From positions 43,745,893-43,809,892 of the forward strand of contig CM069447.1 of NCBI GenBank assembly GCA_035610835.1: a DNA stretch of 64,000 nucleotides, given 5' to 3'. Positions 1 to 10,245 of the stretch are shown here, piece by piece. This DNA is from Ophiura sarsii. Taxonomy: Eukaryota; Echinodermata; Ophiuroidea; Amphilepidida; Ophiuridae. The position numbers and the translations under genes were made by a program. A model generated the notes under the pieces. The model was not told where the DNA came from and searched no databases. It was given only the letters and a program-made list of their open reading frames with translations. Every line of letters starts with the position of its first letter. The first letter of the stretch is position 1.

Positions 1-522
1 ATTGTAAATATCGTCCCCCCTCTGGTAGGCTTTGGCGCACTAGGGTACAACGAGCGATTCCATGTTTGCAGCAGTGTGTCCGGAAACAAGCATTCTGATG
101 GTTACGATTTGATCATCTTCTTTGCCTTCTATCCCACACATATTGTAATCATCATAGTTGCATACATTTGGATCTTTATTCATGTCAAACGTGTAACGAC
201 CAGATTAACCGAAGAAATGACACTGACGATCACCAAGAACATGTTTTACGTTGTAGTTGCTTATATAGTATGCCTTACGCCGTTCGTTTGTTGTCTTGTT
301 GCCGAATCGAATACAGCTGTCGCTTTAATTCCCTATGCTGCGGTGATGTTATTCTTCAATTCTTGCATTAATCCTCTGTTATATGCCACCAAACATCCTG
401 GTTTTAAGGAGATATTTAGTCTTATCGTACGATGTCGTTGGCACGAGATACCGGAGCCATCGGATGCGCTACGTGCTTTGCGACAAAGAGGACTGTGTAA
501 CGCTCCTCAGAGTGACGTCTAA
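1..522 (+). CDS. rhodopsin-class GPCR, 5'-partial (TM4/ECL2 to C-terminus)
   Basis: The frame is open from base 1, so the window edge cuts the gene and the true start lies outside. The first residues (VPPLVGFGALGYNERF) are the TM4/ECL2 junction, followed by the ECL2 cysteine in HVCSSV, TM5 (about residues 39-60), a very short third intracellular loop, TM6 (NMFYVVVAYIVCLTPF), TM7 with NPLLY in the NPxxY position, helix 8 and a C-terminal motif PEPSDALRALRQRGLC. It aligns without gaps to the receptors at 28.9, 39.4 and 49.3 kb except for the loop: about 20 residues here against 130-200 there. Expected role is a plasma-membrane receptor; the ligand is unknown. It may be functional, but the missing 5' half cannot be judged. 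Confidence 0.85.
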   Translation: MVNIVPPLVGFGALGYNERFHVCSSVSGNKHSDGYDLIIFFAFYPTHIVIIIVAYIWIFIHVKRVTTRLTEEMTLTITKNMFYVVVAYIVCLTPFVCCLVAESNTAVALIPYAAVMLFFNSCINPLLYATKHPGFKEIFSLIVRCRWHEIPEPSDALRALRQRGLCNAPQSDV

Positions 523-700
523 AATAACAATTTTCCAAAACATTAGCCTAGTTCATTTGAATAATATTTTCAACTCTATTATTGACGTTTTAGCGGTCAT
601 TTTTGAAAGCGACCCAAGACTTAATTGTAATTGTAATCATTTGCCAGCACTCTTGAAAATTGTAACCGTTGCTATAAAAAGATGATAACATTTGTTTAGA
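523..700 (+). repeat. receptor 3' flank, family-wide homology
   Basis: Sequence after the stop codon (GACGTCTAAAATAACA, then TTAGCGG, GAAAGCG and CATTTGCCAGCACTCTTGAAA) recurs at 8285-8375, 9985-10076 and 23640-23730. It marks the 3' flank that travelled with receptor duplications and identifies scraps where the coding part is gone. Confidence 0.7.
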
Positions 701-1668
701 TGATTGGTTAGAAAGTTTCCCATATCATACTCTTTTCTTTTTGATAATGTTACTTATTAAACATAAAATGCGTATTGCACAATAATATGACGCGTTCGGA
801 AGATAACGCCATCAAAATGGAAGAAATTAAGCAGAAGAAATGAATGTAAAAATGCTTAATAAATAGGTCTACAATTCAACAATTGTACTTTTATCATTAT
901 GCTTTACAGTTAACTTGTTTTAGCATAACTTTTATTTTATTCACATTTCGAGTGGCATTGCATAGTACAGGATGCTGCCAAGTCAAAGGATATATAATAG
1001 TGAAGGTTTAATTGTGAGTAGGTATTTATCTACATCTACAGCTACAGTGTAGATCTGGGTATTTTGTTGATGTTTCAGTGATCGGGAAACCTAGCGTTTG
1101 AATCTATTTAGGTCGTAAACAATTCGCATGTGTATCCAACGGTGTTGGGCAAATTTTACTCAACAGTTGAGTGGTAGTATACTTGAACAACGCTGTGTAA
1201 AATGTTGAGTAAATATAATAGCAACCTTTTTGCAGTGTATGTAACATAAAAAGGCAACAAAGTATCAGTTTCAATATATTACTTTCTAATAATAATAATA
1301 ACTATCAGCCATATAGCAAAGTCAAAGGTCAACGCCCTCGACTAATATCCGTGATCTATGGTCACAATTAGCTCTAGTTTTCCAACTGTTATTGATCTAA
1401 ATGAGATTTCATGAAAATGCTTGCTTATAGCTAAAAGATACAGTATTACGGTATTGTGAATTGTATCAAAGTAAATGGCCGTGTATTGGTATAGGTGGAA
1501 CAAAAGTATTGGAACCATGTAAACCAATGATCTGCTCTTAGGAGCAAGGAAAGGTTGTAAACTGTTCTATAGACTGTTGCTAAAAAGTATTAAGACAATG
1601 TAGCAGTCAATGAAATGGTTAAAGGAATTAAAAGTCACAATCACACTAAAGGATTGGCATCAAATATG
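701..1668. other. intergenic, no gene seen
   Basis: AT-rich non-coding DNA with no open frame resembling a protein and no clear repeat. A weak imperfect palindrome around ACTCAACAGTTGAGT (about 1158-1172) is the only structure I see. Confidence 0.5.
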
Positions 1669-1671
1669 TTA

Positions 1672-2195
1672 GGGAAGACGTCAAAACTCGACCGCCCGTT
1701 GACCGCCGGTTGCGGGCGGTTCCGCCCGGTTCTTTCAGGTCAAATGTTTACTGGTATATGAATATTCGCGCATGCAACACTGAACAACCGCCGGTTGACT
1801 TAATGCTGTAACCGAACCAATTTACACTATCAATCTGTTACTTTGCGGTCATAATAGCTCTCTCTATAATCGCTCTATAAAAAAAAAACCATTCATAGAC
1901 TTTCGGTATTGATTTAAAAAAGTTAATTGAGCTATAAACAGATTGAAAAAGCCAACCCCAGCGAAAATCAATAGCTGTATTGTACTGGTTGTCAACTGAG
2001 ACTTAAGCGCCCATTACTTCAAGATGTTATTGCTCACGCGTGTGACGAGGCACTATCAACCGGTCGTGTTCACCAGAGTGTAACTATTTGACCTCATTAT
2101 GTGTGTATATTATAACAGACGACACGTTTTGTGAGAACCGGGCGGAACCGGCCGTAACCGGCGGTTGCCTGGCGGTCGAGTTTTGACGTGATCCC
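1672..2195. mobile_element. Harbinger-like MITE, TTA target duplication
   Basis: About 58-bp terminal inverted repeats, starting GGGAAGACGTCAAAACTCGA on the left and matching GGGATCACGTCAAAACTCGA read inward from the right, with GC-rich inner TIR blocks (CCGCCGGTT, GGTTCCGCCCGGTT). The element is flanked by TTA at 1669-1671 and 2196-2198. A 3-bp TTA/TAA duplication with GG-starting termini is the PIF/Harbinger signature. The 524-bp body has no transposase, so it is non-autonomous. Confidence 0.75.
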
Positions 2196-2198
2196 TTA

Positions 2199-2705
2199 TC
2201 GACCTATGCAAATTACAAAGGATGGTTAACTCCATTGGTTTCAGTACAGAATATTATAACAACATACTGGGCACATATAGTCTGCTTTATAAAATGAAAA
2301 TAAAAGACAGTGGTCATTGCAGTTTTTGCTTGCAACTCCAAAACGGAAACCGTTTTTCACCTTCTACACCAATGTGATGTTGTTGCACGTTTTGGAAAAA
2401 TTGTTATTTTAGGCACACAGAATGATGATGAGCTTGATCTTGCATTGTTGATAGCCAAATTCCATATATATATAGGGCGAGAGTACAAACCCCCCCACCA
2501 GATTTATAGCTTTTAAGTATGAACTAATTTTTCAAAAAGTACAAATAAACTTCGTCAACAAATGGGCTAACTGGAATTGTGTATTCACTTAAATGTAAAG
2601 ATTAATATCATCGTTCTGTATTATATTTGGATTTAGCCGTGTCTAAATTTCATCATTTACGTTTGTAAGAATGAATATCTGTACTAATTATGTCTATCTT
2701 TTCTG
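2199..2705. other. intergenic, no gene seen
   Basis: AT-rich DNA between two transposons. The short open frames show no family motifs. Confidence 0.45.
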
Positions 2706-3285
2706 TACGGAAGAGATTTAGTGCCAGGCGGTTTGGTTAATGAACACACGAACTCACGAACTCGTGCCAACAATCCCGAGTTCGTGAGTTCGTGACTTGT
2801 ACACTTTGAAAATAAAGAAATAGTAAAGACATTTTGCCTTCAACTCACGAACTCATGAAACTCCTATTTATTTTTAATTTAGCGAGTTGGTTAATATTAG
2901 CAATCAAACCCAACCGCCTCTTTTCATGTAAATATCCTGAGTTCGTGAGTTCGTTGGTATGCTGCAAACACAACCGCCTGATTTTGTGGATATCGTGTGT
3001 TCATATGCTGCAAACACACCCGCCTGATTTTGGCACGAGTTCGTAACTTCGTGCGTTCGTGTGTTGTCAACAAAAGCCTCAGAATTTTCAGCACGAGTTC
3101 ATGACTTCGTGACTTCGTGCGTTGCAAACACAACCGCCTGGTTTTTGGCACGAGTTCGTGACTTCGTGCGTTGCAAACACAACCGCCTGATTTTTGGCAT
3201 GAGTTCGTGAGTTCGTGCGTTGCAAACACAACCGCCTGGCTTTTGGCACGAGTTCGTGACTTCGTGAGTTGTTTAACAACGAAAT
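2706..3285 (+). repeat. left arm of long inverted repeat with subterminal ~54-bp units
   Basis: After about 230 bp of unique arm sequence, units of GCAAACACAACCGCCTG followed by TTTTTGGCACGAGTTCGTGA-type sequence repeat about six times with variants, the last four nearly uniform. Because the repeats lack stops in some frames they create spurious minus-strand reading frames at 2924-3327. Confidence 0.8.
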
Positions 3286-4054
3286 GCCAATGAGAAGTGT
3301 GCATTCCCTTTTGGGGGGGGGGGGCATTTAATAAGGGGTTTCATTTGAACATGAGTCTGTATGTAATGCCTATACAACTTGACTTTTATAGCATATGTTA
3401 AATCCAGAGTTAAATCATAGACTATATAATATATAGAGGTATAAATACGGTATGGTTAAATCTATGAATGACAGCAAATATCATTTCCATGTGGGTTTCA
3501 TGAAAATAGAAAAGTCACAAACCCTTCGGAAGCCCTTCAGACATTAATTCTACCGGCAACCCCACTTGTTGAATTACATTCCTTAAAACAAAATCTCAGC
3601 TGAAATCTCATCTCTCTTGGTAGGTGTCAGAGATGAGAGCGCGCTGCGACGTTTAATATGATCCCAAATGTGGAGTTTGTCGTATTTTTATCCGACAGAT
3701 AACAGATACAGAGTATACGTATTTATGATTTTACTAATTTCATGAATTTACAGGCTATGAAATGATGCTATTAACATGATATAGTGTAAACCAACAAACT
3801 CATTCACGAAATCCTTCCATCAAAATATAATCTGATTTAATTCTCGCCAGTTTGTCCGAGTCTCTATATTTATTTAAAATATAATCTGGTTAAATATATC
3901 CCAGGGCAATTTAATAATATTAGGCCTATATCCTATTGAATCCTATCAAATAAGTTAGTGCAACGAATGAAAGCATTAGAAAGCACTGTACTACATGTAC
4001 TCATTGGCGGAGCCAGGGGGGCCTGGGGGGCACGTGCCCCCCGGGTCCCTGGCA

Positions 4055-4140
4055 CCAAAAAAAAAAAAAAAGGAGAAGAAGAAGAAAAAGAAAGAAAAAG
4101 GAGAAAAAGGAAGAAAGAAAAGAGAAATAGTAGAGGGTAT
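4055..4140 (+). repeat. polypurine low-complexity tract
   Basis: A run of A's followed by GAA/GGA-rich sequence with almost no pyrimidine for about 80 bases on the plus strand. It generates spurious Lys/Glu-rich frames. Confidence 0.85.
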
Positions 4141-4399
4141 AATAGAGTTCTTTATTTGTTACATAGTAAGTTTCCATGCCCCACCCCTTATTTTGTACGT
4201 TCCCGGCACAGATCCCGGCATATCAAGGTAATAATGGCGTAGCCAGAGGGTTAAGAAGGGGCCGACCGCTCCTTCTCCCCTGTCACCCAATTTTGCCATT
4301 GTCGCCTCAATTTTGATATAGAGAAATCATAGTTAAATTATGACGTTCAAATACAAAGATAGCATTTTTCGTTGTATGTGCCCCTTCCCCAAAAAATAA

Positions 4400-5450
4400 A
4401 TTCATTGCAAATTAAGAAGATAGTTTGAAGCCAAAATGTACCTCAATCCTAGCAAAACCGGATAAAATAGCAAAACATTTAACAATAAAAGCCGTGTCAT
4501 AAGGCCAAAATATATCTCAAATGTGGCAAATAAGTGTAAAGAAGCCAGGGGTTTTCGTAAAATAAAAAAGTGACATTTTAATAGAAGCAACAATGTATCT
4601 CAATCTTGGCAAAATCTTTATTAATGTAAAGAAGTCAATTTTGCGTGGTTGGTATCTCAATCGCGGCACAATTTATGTAAAATAGCCCAAACAAATTCGC
4701 GCGCTACCCGCGCACGTGACATGAACGTTAACTTTAATTTTGGAATCTAATTTTAAGACAAAATGTATCTCGATCATGAAAACATTAGTTAGTGTTGAGA
4801 AGCCAATATTTCGCGCGTTTTGCTCATGTGCCTCGAAATATTTGCTTTAGTTTTTTTAAAAGCTTAAAAGCTTGTACCAGCGAAAATTGGCAAAATATGT
4901 AGAATAGCAAACAAAATTGCGCGCTACGCGCGCACATGCCCCAAACGATAAGACTTGGGACCAGTCCTTGTGTGACTTCATTTCTTGTTGTCCGTTTCGG
5001 GTGAGCCCGAGGGCCGAGCGGGTGGGTGAAGGGTGGGTGGATGTTTTAGAACCTCAAAATATTTACATTTCTTTTCAGAAGCTTGTTATCAGCAAAAAAA
5101 GTCGCTCAATTATGACAAAATTAGTGTAAAATATGCAATTTTGCGCGCTAAGCTCGCATGAACTTTCAAACATTACATTTAGCTTCATAATTAGTATCAA
5201 ATATTGTGCGCTACGCGCTAATGTGACTTCAAACATTAACTTTATCTTTATGAAACTTTTATAAAGGCAATGAGGAGGGGAGGAGGAGGGGGGAGGGGAG
5301 GAGGAGGGGGAGGGGAGGAGGAGGGGAGGAGCAAGGGGAGGGAAAAGGTGTGGCCGGGAGCTTTTATTAGTGTCTCTCACTTTATGCAAGCCTCAATCAT
5401 AGCAAACTGTGAAATAGCAAATTTTTCGCGCGCTACGCGCGCCTGTTAAG
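4400..5450. repeat. degenerate tandem repeat centred on GCGCGCTACGCGCGC
   Basis: A unit of roughly 200-270 bp (ATCTCAAT...GGCAAAAT...AAATAGC..., then a GCGCGCTACGCGCGC-like palindrome, then CATG...AAACGTTAACTTTA) recurs with the palindromic core near 4698, 4917, 5141, 5205 and 5427. It is heavily diverged and non-coding. Confidence 0.6.
5270..5342 (+). repeat. GGGGAGGAGGA polypurine minisatellite
   Basis: About 70 bases of G/A-only sequence made of GGGGAGGAGGA-like units. This is a plausible triplex or G-quadruplex former, and probably simple repeat slippage inside the nested transposon. Confidence 0.85.
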
Positions 5451-5639
5451 GTATGAGGTCACTTTTTTCTTAACTTCGTCAATTTATAGGTATCTGATTA
5501 ATAATAATTTCAAAAATATATGATTTTGATTTGCAGCTTTAGTTTTCTTTTAAATTAAGATTTTGATATTCATAAAACGTACAAAAAAGAAGATAGAATT
5601 ACCCAAAAGAAAATGTTTTTATTGCCAGCAATATGTAGC

Positions 5640-6090
5640 AAATATATAGAATATATTAGTATAATTATGCTCAACTTCTTTCGTGCATTGATAAAAAATA
5701 AAAAAAATATTAGAAATGAAGAGGTGGCTTTTCGATAAAATGTTGGTCAAAAGTATACACCAGATCGCACCAAATGAGTTCGAAAATTGAAAAAAAAAAT
5801 CCAATTCTGAGGGGAAACATCCCCCCTCAGTCTTCCCCTGTTCGAGCTTTTGAACCATTCTATACTTAAATCAAGAATATATCAGTATAATGCTCAACTT
5901 CTTTCGTGCTTTGATTAAAAACAAAATATTTATTGGAAATGAAGAGGTGGCTTTTCGATAAAATGTTGGTTAAAAGTATACACCAGATCGCACCAAATGA
6001 GTTCCAAAATTGATTTTTTTTCTACTTCTGAGGGGGGCACATCCCTCCTCAGACACCCCCCTGTCCGAGCATAGCTCGGAGGGCAGTGCT
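5640..6090. repeat. two-copy tandem duplication, period about 230 bp
   Basis: 5652-5860 and 5877-6075 are copies of the same sequence (GAAGAGGTGGCTTTTCGATA, CACCAGATCGCACCAAATGA, CTGAGGGG). They differ mainly in A-run lengths and the C/G-rich ends. Confidence 0.8.
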
Positions 6091-6544
6091 GCGCACCGCT
6101 TGGATGGTACCTTATCAAATTCAGTTTTTGGGGCCACCCACTTTTTGGGATCCGAGCCTCAGTGCCCCCCGGATAAAATAATCCTGGCTACGCCTATGGT
6201 ACTATATGCAGATAATGTGGTACACGCGATGAGACTAATAGAAACGGGTCAAGGATCCCGGTGGGGAGTATGGGAGGGGGAGGGGCGCTCAGATGTGTTG
6301 TCATCACCGAGCAGAAAAATGCGGGAAAGGGTATCTTTTACACGAATTGACACGGTCCGCGCGGACCCCGATTTAATAGGGACGTCAGCGTATAAGGTTA
6401 TTTTAACGAGTCACTCGCGTGCTGCATGTCAGTGTTAGGGACCGATTTGGAAAGGCCTGCTTGGTGATGACGATAAATGGATGTATATCCCCCCACCCCC
6501 TCAACCCCCGGATCAAGGAACTTACCCGAAGAACTTTGTTCTGC

Positions 6545-7096
6545 ATGTTTTACAATTCACGAAGTCACGAACTCACGCTAAAAACAGGCGGTTGTGTTTG
6601 CAACGCATGAACTCACGAAGTCACGAACTCGTTCCAAAAACCAGGCGGTTGTGTTTGCAACGCACGAAGTCACGAAGTCACGAACTCGTGCTGAAAATTC
6701 TGAGGCTTGTGTTGACAACACACGAACGCACGAAGTTACGAACTCGTGCCAAAATCAGGCGGGTGTGTTTGCAGCATATGAACACACGAACTCACGAACA
6801 CACGATATCCACAAAATCAGGCGGTTGTGTTTGCAGCATACCAACTCACGAACTCACGAACTCAGGATATTTACATGAAAAGAGGCGGTTTGGTTTGATT
6901 GCTAATACTAACCAACTCGCTAAATTAAAAATAAATAGGAGTTTCATGAGTTCGTGAGTTGAAGGCAAAATGTCTTTACTATTTCTTTATTTTCAAAGTG
7001 TACAAGTCACGAACTCACGAACTCGGGATTGTTGGCACGAGTTCGTGAGTTCGTGTGTTCATTAACCAAACCGCCTGGCACTAAATCTCTTCCGTA
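6545..7096 (-). repeat. right arm of long inverted repeat
   Basis: Reverse complement of 2706-3285, with the same unique and repeated parts. It has one subterminal unit fewer than the left arm, and an extra TTCGTGAGTTCGTG piece near 6785-6800. The two arms have therefore undergone independent unit gain or loss. Confidence 0.8.
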
Positions 7097-8129
7097 AAAT
7101 TCTGCAATGTGCTTATGTTTCTTACATAACATAATTAGGTATTCGTAGATCTTTTCCTGTCCAAAACCGGACACAGTTTCTTTTGCTGGACCAGAAATGT
7201 TCTCATAACAGTAGGGTTTGTTTCTCTTGTCAATGTTTATATTATGATCACGTAGTTATTCCTCTTTGCTGGTCAGATATGATATATGTACATCTATTTG
7301 AATGATTATATTTTGATACAAATTAACAACAATATTAAAACTATATTCTGTATTGAGAATGTTAAATACTTGGATTTATAAGAATGTATAATGCTGTAAA
7401 GAAAAGTTACTGAATAAAACTCTTGCATGGAGGAAAACAAAAACAAAAACCAAAAACAATAAGGCTTCGTGCTTCTTTCTATTTAGAACTACAATGTAAT
7501 GATAACATTACCAAACAAAAGTACAACTTGTGTCAAAGTGATCACTTTCAGTGTTCTTGATTTCAATGAGATTTCAAGAAAATATTTGTTTAATAGTAAA
7601 AAAGCAAAAGGCCTGAGGCTCAGTAATAGGAAAAATAGCTAAAAATACAGCTAAAATGTAAGAGGAAATAGCTCATAATATAGCTAAAATCGTGTTTTAG
7701 CGGACTACATTCATACAATTTTCCCATAGCGAAGGAGCTCTTCCCCCTCGAAACCTCTGCAGGGGGACAGCCCCTTGGATCCCCGAATACTCGCAGTGTT
7801 TAGTAAGATATTGCCCCTTGAATATCCTAGTTCTGCCCCTGATATTTTGTATTACGTAAACACACAGGCCTATTATAGTCCTATACAATATTTAGATCAT
7901 TTTATAACTTATGACTTTAACAAATAAATATTTTTAGCGGACTAAATTCAATGTTGTTTCCCAAAATGATGTTGGGAAAAACCCACACTATGTGTGGGGG
8001 TGTGTGGGTGGGGTGTGTGGTGGGTGGCATGGTGTTGGGGAGGGGGGGGGGGGGGGGGGTCAGGGTGGGATCTGGGCGTTGGTGTCACAGTTGGCAAAAT
8101 ATATATTTACAGCTTTGAGTTGTCCTTAT
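7097..8129. other. intergenic with G-rich tract
   Basis: No gene seen. Two copies of TTTTAGCGGACTA with ACATTCA/AAATTCA lie at about 7693 and 7935. A GT/G-rich stretch at 7980-8075 includes an uninterrupted run of about 18 G (potential G-quadruplex). Confidence 0.5.
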
Positions 8130-8220
8130 TTTAGGCACTGTTGACCACCATTGACCAATCAAGCTGCGTCATTTTGTTGCGGTGGAGCTCCTACGCATGT
8201 GTGAGAGCGCAAAGATTTTA
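8130..8220 (-). repeat. relic of the 30.4-kb MITE family
   Basis: Read on the minus strand, the segment matches the interior of the MITE at 30373-30520: CTCTCACACATGCGTAG, AATGACGCAGC and TTGGTCAA...GGTGGTCAAC occur in the same order. The terminal inverted repeats are missing. Confidence 0.65.
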
Positions 8221-8284
8221 AGCATTATTGAGTATGCTAAGCACTTAATAACACAAGTATCCTAACCATTGAATAATATATTTA

Positions 8285-8375
8285 AGCTCTATTAATGATT
8301 AGCCGCCATGTTGAAAGCGCCCCCAATGTTAATTTGTAATTGTCACCATTTGCCAGCACTCTTGAAAGTTTTAAC
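8285..8375 (+). repeat. orphan receptor 3' flank fragment
   Basis: TTAAGCTCTATTAATGATTA, GAAAGCGCCCCCAATGTTAA and CATTTGCCAGCACTCTTGAAA match the 3' flanks of the receptors at 1-522, 9528 and 23580. No coding remnant is attached. Confidence 0.6.
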
Positions 8376-8439
8376 CTTTTACCTTTTTACCTTTTACCTT
8401 TTACCGTGTATGTATTTAATTCTATATGTATTTTATTCT

Positions 8440-8515
8440 GTAAAGCGCTGTGGTACCTCATTGTGTAAATGCGCTATATAAATGCCTTGTATAATAATAA
8501 TAATAATAATTGAAG
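8440..8515 (+). repeat. LINE/SINE 3' tail with TAA microsatellite
   Basis: TAAAGCGCTGTGGTACCTCA, AATGCGCTATATAAATG and a (TAA)n tail are the typical 3' end of CR1/L2-type retroposons. Only the tail is recognisable. Confidence 0.5.
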
Positions 8516-9527
8516 ATTCCACCATCTTCCACAAAAGAATACCTCACAATACCGCACCAAACTCATCAGACAACGCAACAGCAACATCATCACAACATGT
8601 GCTCCAACCTGGACCTAGGACTATAATAAAATGTACTATGGTGACAGAAGTTTCATTGTAGCAGCGACATACAATATTTGTGGAACCGATTGCCACCTTC
8701 ACTTCGTTAGCTGGATTCAAATAAAAACAGAAGACTCACTGTTTTAATGTGTAACATTTTTGTCTTCGCTGAAATTGACCTTTGCCAATTGATAATATAG
8801 GCGAGCCCCCTTTTAATTGTTTCTAATACTAATACTCTTATTCACCATTTAAATCACGTTGTCACGTAACACAATATCCGGGCATGGGGTGGCACTCAGG
8901 TGTAAAATGGATACGGGTATAATGAATGGTCAGTTCGGAATTCTAGTGTATTTGGTGACAGAGAACGTGCACAAAGTAGGGACTAAAGCGCTCAGCATAC
9001 TCCACATGTCTAATCTCGCCCAAACGTCGTGTCTTTTCTTTCCCATAAATTGATGTTTCCTGCATTTGTCACGTCACCATTATAGTTTAGGTTTGTGATT
9101 TCCCATGCTTATTCTACGGATCGATACGGTCGACCCAGTTGGCTAGTGTTAATAAACACCAAGAAAAAAGTAAACATATTAGGACTATCATTGTTTGGAA
9201 TCGTAGATTAAGAGCACCGCAGTTTATACGATATCGTCACGAAAAAAACCCCAAAGATGTTGATTTGCCCTTTTTAAATGCCAACATCTGGGTCGGTCGG
9301 TCGATTTTTTAATTTAATTTTATTTTATTTTAGATAACCAAACACACATACTACACAAGAACATATATTTCAACTTTTGATATTTGACAAATAAGTCAGT
9401 AATTGACAATTTCATACGTTTAAGTTACAGTTAAACATTGACAATATATGATATTAAAAATAGTTCAGGAATATCAACATTCGTTTTTACATACATTAAA
9501 AATAAAATAAAAAGGGTTGAAATTCAA
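8516..9527. other. intergenic, no gene seen
   Basis: AT-rich, no supported coding sequence. The upstream part may include the former promoter of the adjacent receptor pseudogene. Confidence 0.4.
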
Positions 9528-9985
9528 ATGGATAATATCACAACCACACCGAATTCATTGATGACATTTGAGAACAATATGGCGACCGATCAGGAGGCAA
9601 ATACTGCGAGTGAGTATGGTTTTCACGATGAGCGGCAAAGAATTCTTGTGGCGGTTCTCTATGTCATAGTCGCCTTGATGGGACTATTTGGAAACTCATT
9701 GGTTGTATTATTAGTGCTATATATCTCGCAAACTGCTTTATGCCATTCGTTTGTTGTGTGTTCCAGAATTGAATACGAGCGTCGCTTTACTCCCTTACGC
9801 CGCGGTGCTGTTTTTTCTTCAATTCTTGCATAAATCCTGTGTTATATGCCACCAAACATCCTGGTTTTAAGAAGATGTTTAGTCTTATCGTACGATGTCG
9901 GTGGCACGAGATACCGGAGCCGTCGGATACGTTACGTGCTTGGAGACAAAGAGGACTGTGTAACGCTCCCAAGAGTGACGTCTAA
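9528..9985 (+). pseudogene. GPCR pseudogene, TM2-TM6 deleted
   Basis: It starts with MDNITTTPNS and reads through an acidic N-terminus into TM1 (RQRILVAVLYVIVALMGLFG). After LLVLYIS it jumps directly to sequence matching the end of TM6 (MPFVCC) and TM7, helix 8 and PEPSDTLRAWRQRGLCNAPK. At least two frameshifts follow the deletion (around 9770 and 9822), so TM7 is read in a different frame from TM1. About 700-800 bp of the receptor is gone. The last codons and 3' flank match the 1-522 gene most closely (both end NAPxSDV). Clearly non-functional. Confidence 0.9.
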
Positions 9986-10066
9986 GAATGACATTTTTAA
10001 TTTCAAAAGCGCCCCCAATGTAGCCTAACCAATGATTAATCTGTTAAAGCTCTATAATTGAAATGT

Positions 10067-10079
10067 TAGCGGCCATTTT
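10067..10079 (+). repeat. candidate LINE target-site duplication, left copy
   Basis: TAGCGGCCATTTT precedes the T-rich (antisense poly-A) LINE end and recurs at 19364-19376 just outside the LINE 5' end. The sequence is also native to the receptor 3' flank. Confidence 0.5.
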
Positions 10080-10245
10080 TTTAATTTTTTTAATTTATTT
10101 TTTATTCTTATTTATTCTATGATACACAATAAATTTATACAATAACATCAATATTTACAAAATAATATAATATAATAATAGCAAGTATGTACAATGTGGC
10201 AATCGATTAAAAACGACATAATTGATATACATGATGACATAGTAA

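Larger units (their letters stand above)
4002..6198. mobile_element. hAT-like non-autonomous element nested in the loop
   Basis: Left end CATTGGCGGAGCCAGG and right end, read inward, CATAGGCGTAGCCAGG are imperfect inverted repeats of the kind common in hAT-like elements (xGGCGTAGCCAGG). GTACT occurs at both flanks (3997-4001, 6199-6203), which may be part of a decayed target duplication. GC-rich inner ends (GGGGGGCACGTGCCCCCC) face each other. No transposase is visible. A second GGCGTAGCCAG at 4233-4243 suggests that more than one event is layered here. Confidence 0.5.
2706..7096. mobile_element. 4.4-kb long-inverted-repeat DNA transposon (non-autonomous, nested)
   Basis: The ends are long inverted repeats (2706-about 3285 and about 6545-7096) that agree over essentially their whole length. 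The outer ends read TACGGAAGAGATTTAGTGCC in from both sides, so a TA target duplication is compatible but not proven. The arms contain repeated units with AACCGCCTGG and TTCGTGAGTTCGTG, the inner ones echoing the terminal GCCAGGCGGTTTGG. The loop holds another transposon (4002-6198) and no transposase. Superfamily unknown; the multiplied subterminal motifs look like transposase binding sites (inference). Confidence 0.75.

Noticed and set aside
2924..3327. Minus-strand frames of 79-126 codons
   Set aside because: They arise from the tandem units in the transposon arm; mirror-image frames occur in the other arm (6481-6957).
3958..4242. Lys/Glu-rich plus-strand frames
   Set aside because: Translation of a polypurine tract, with no conserved protein character.
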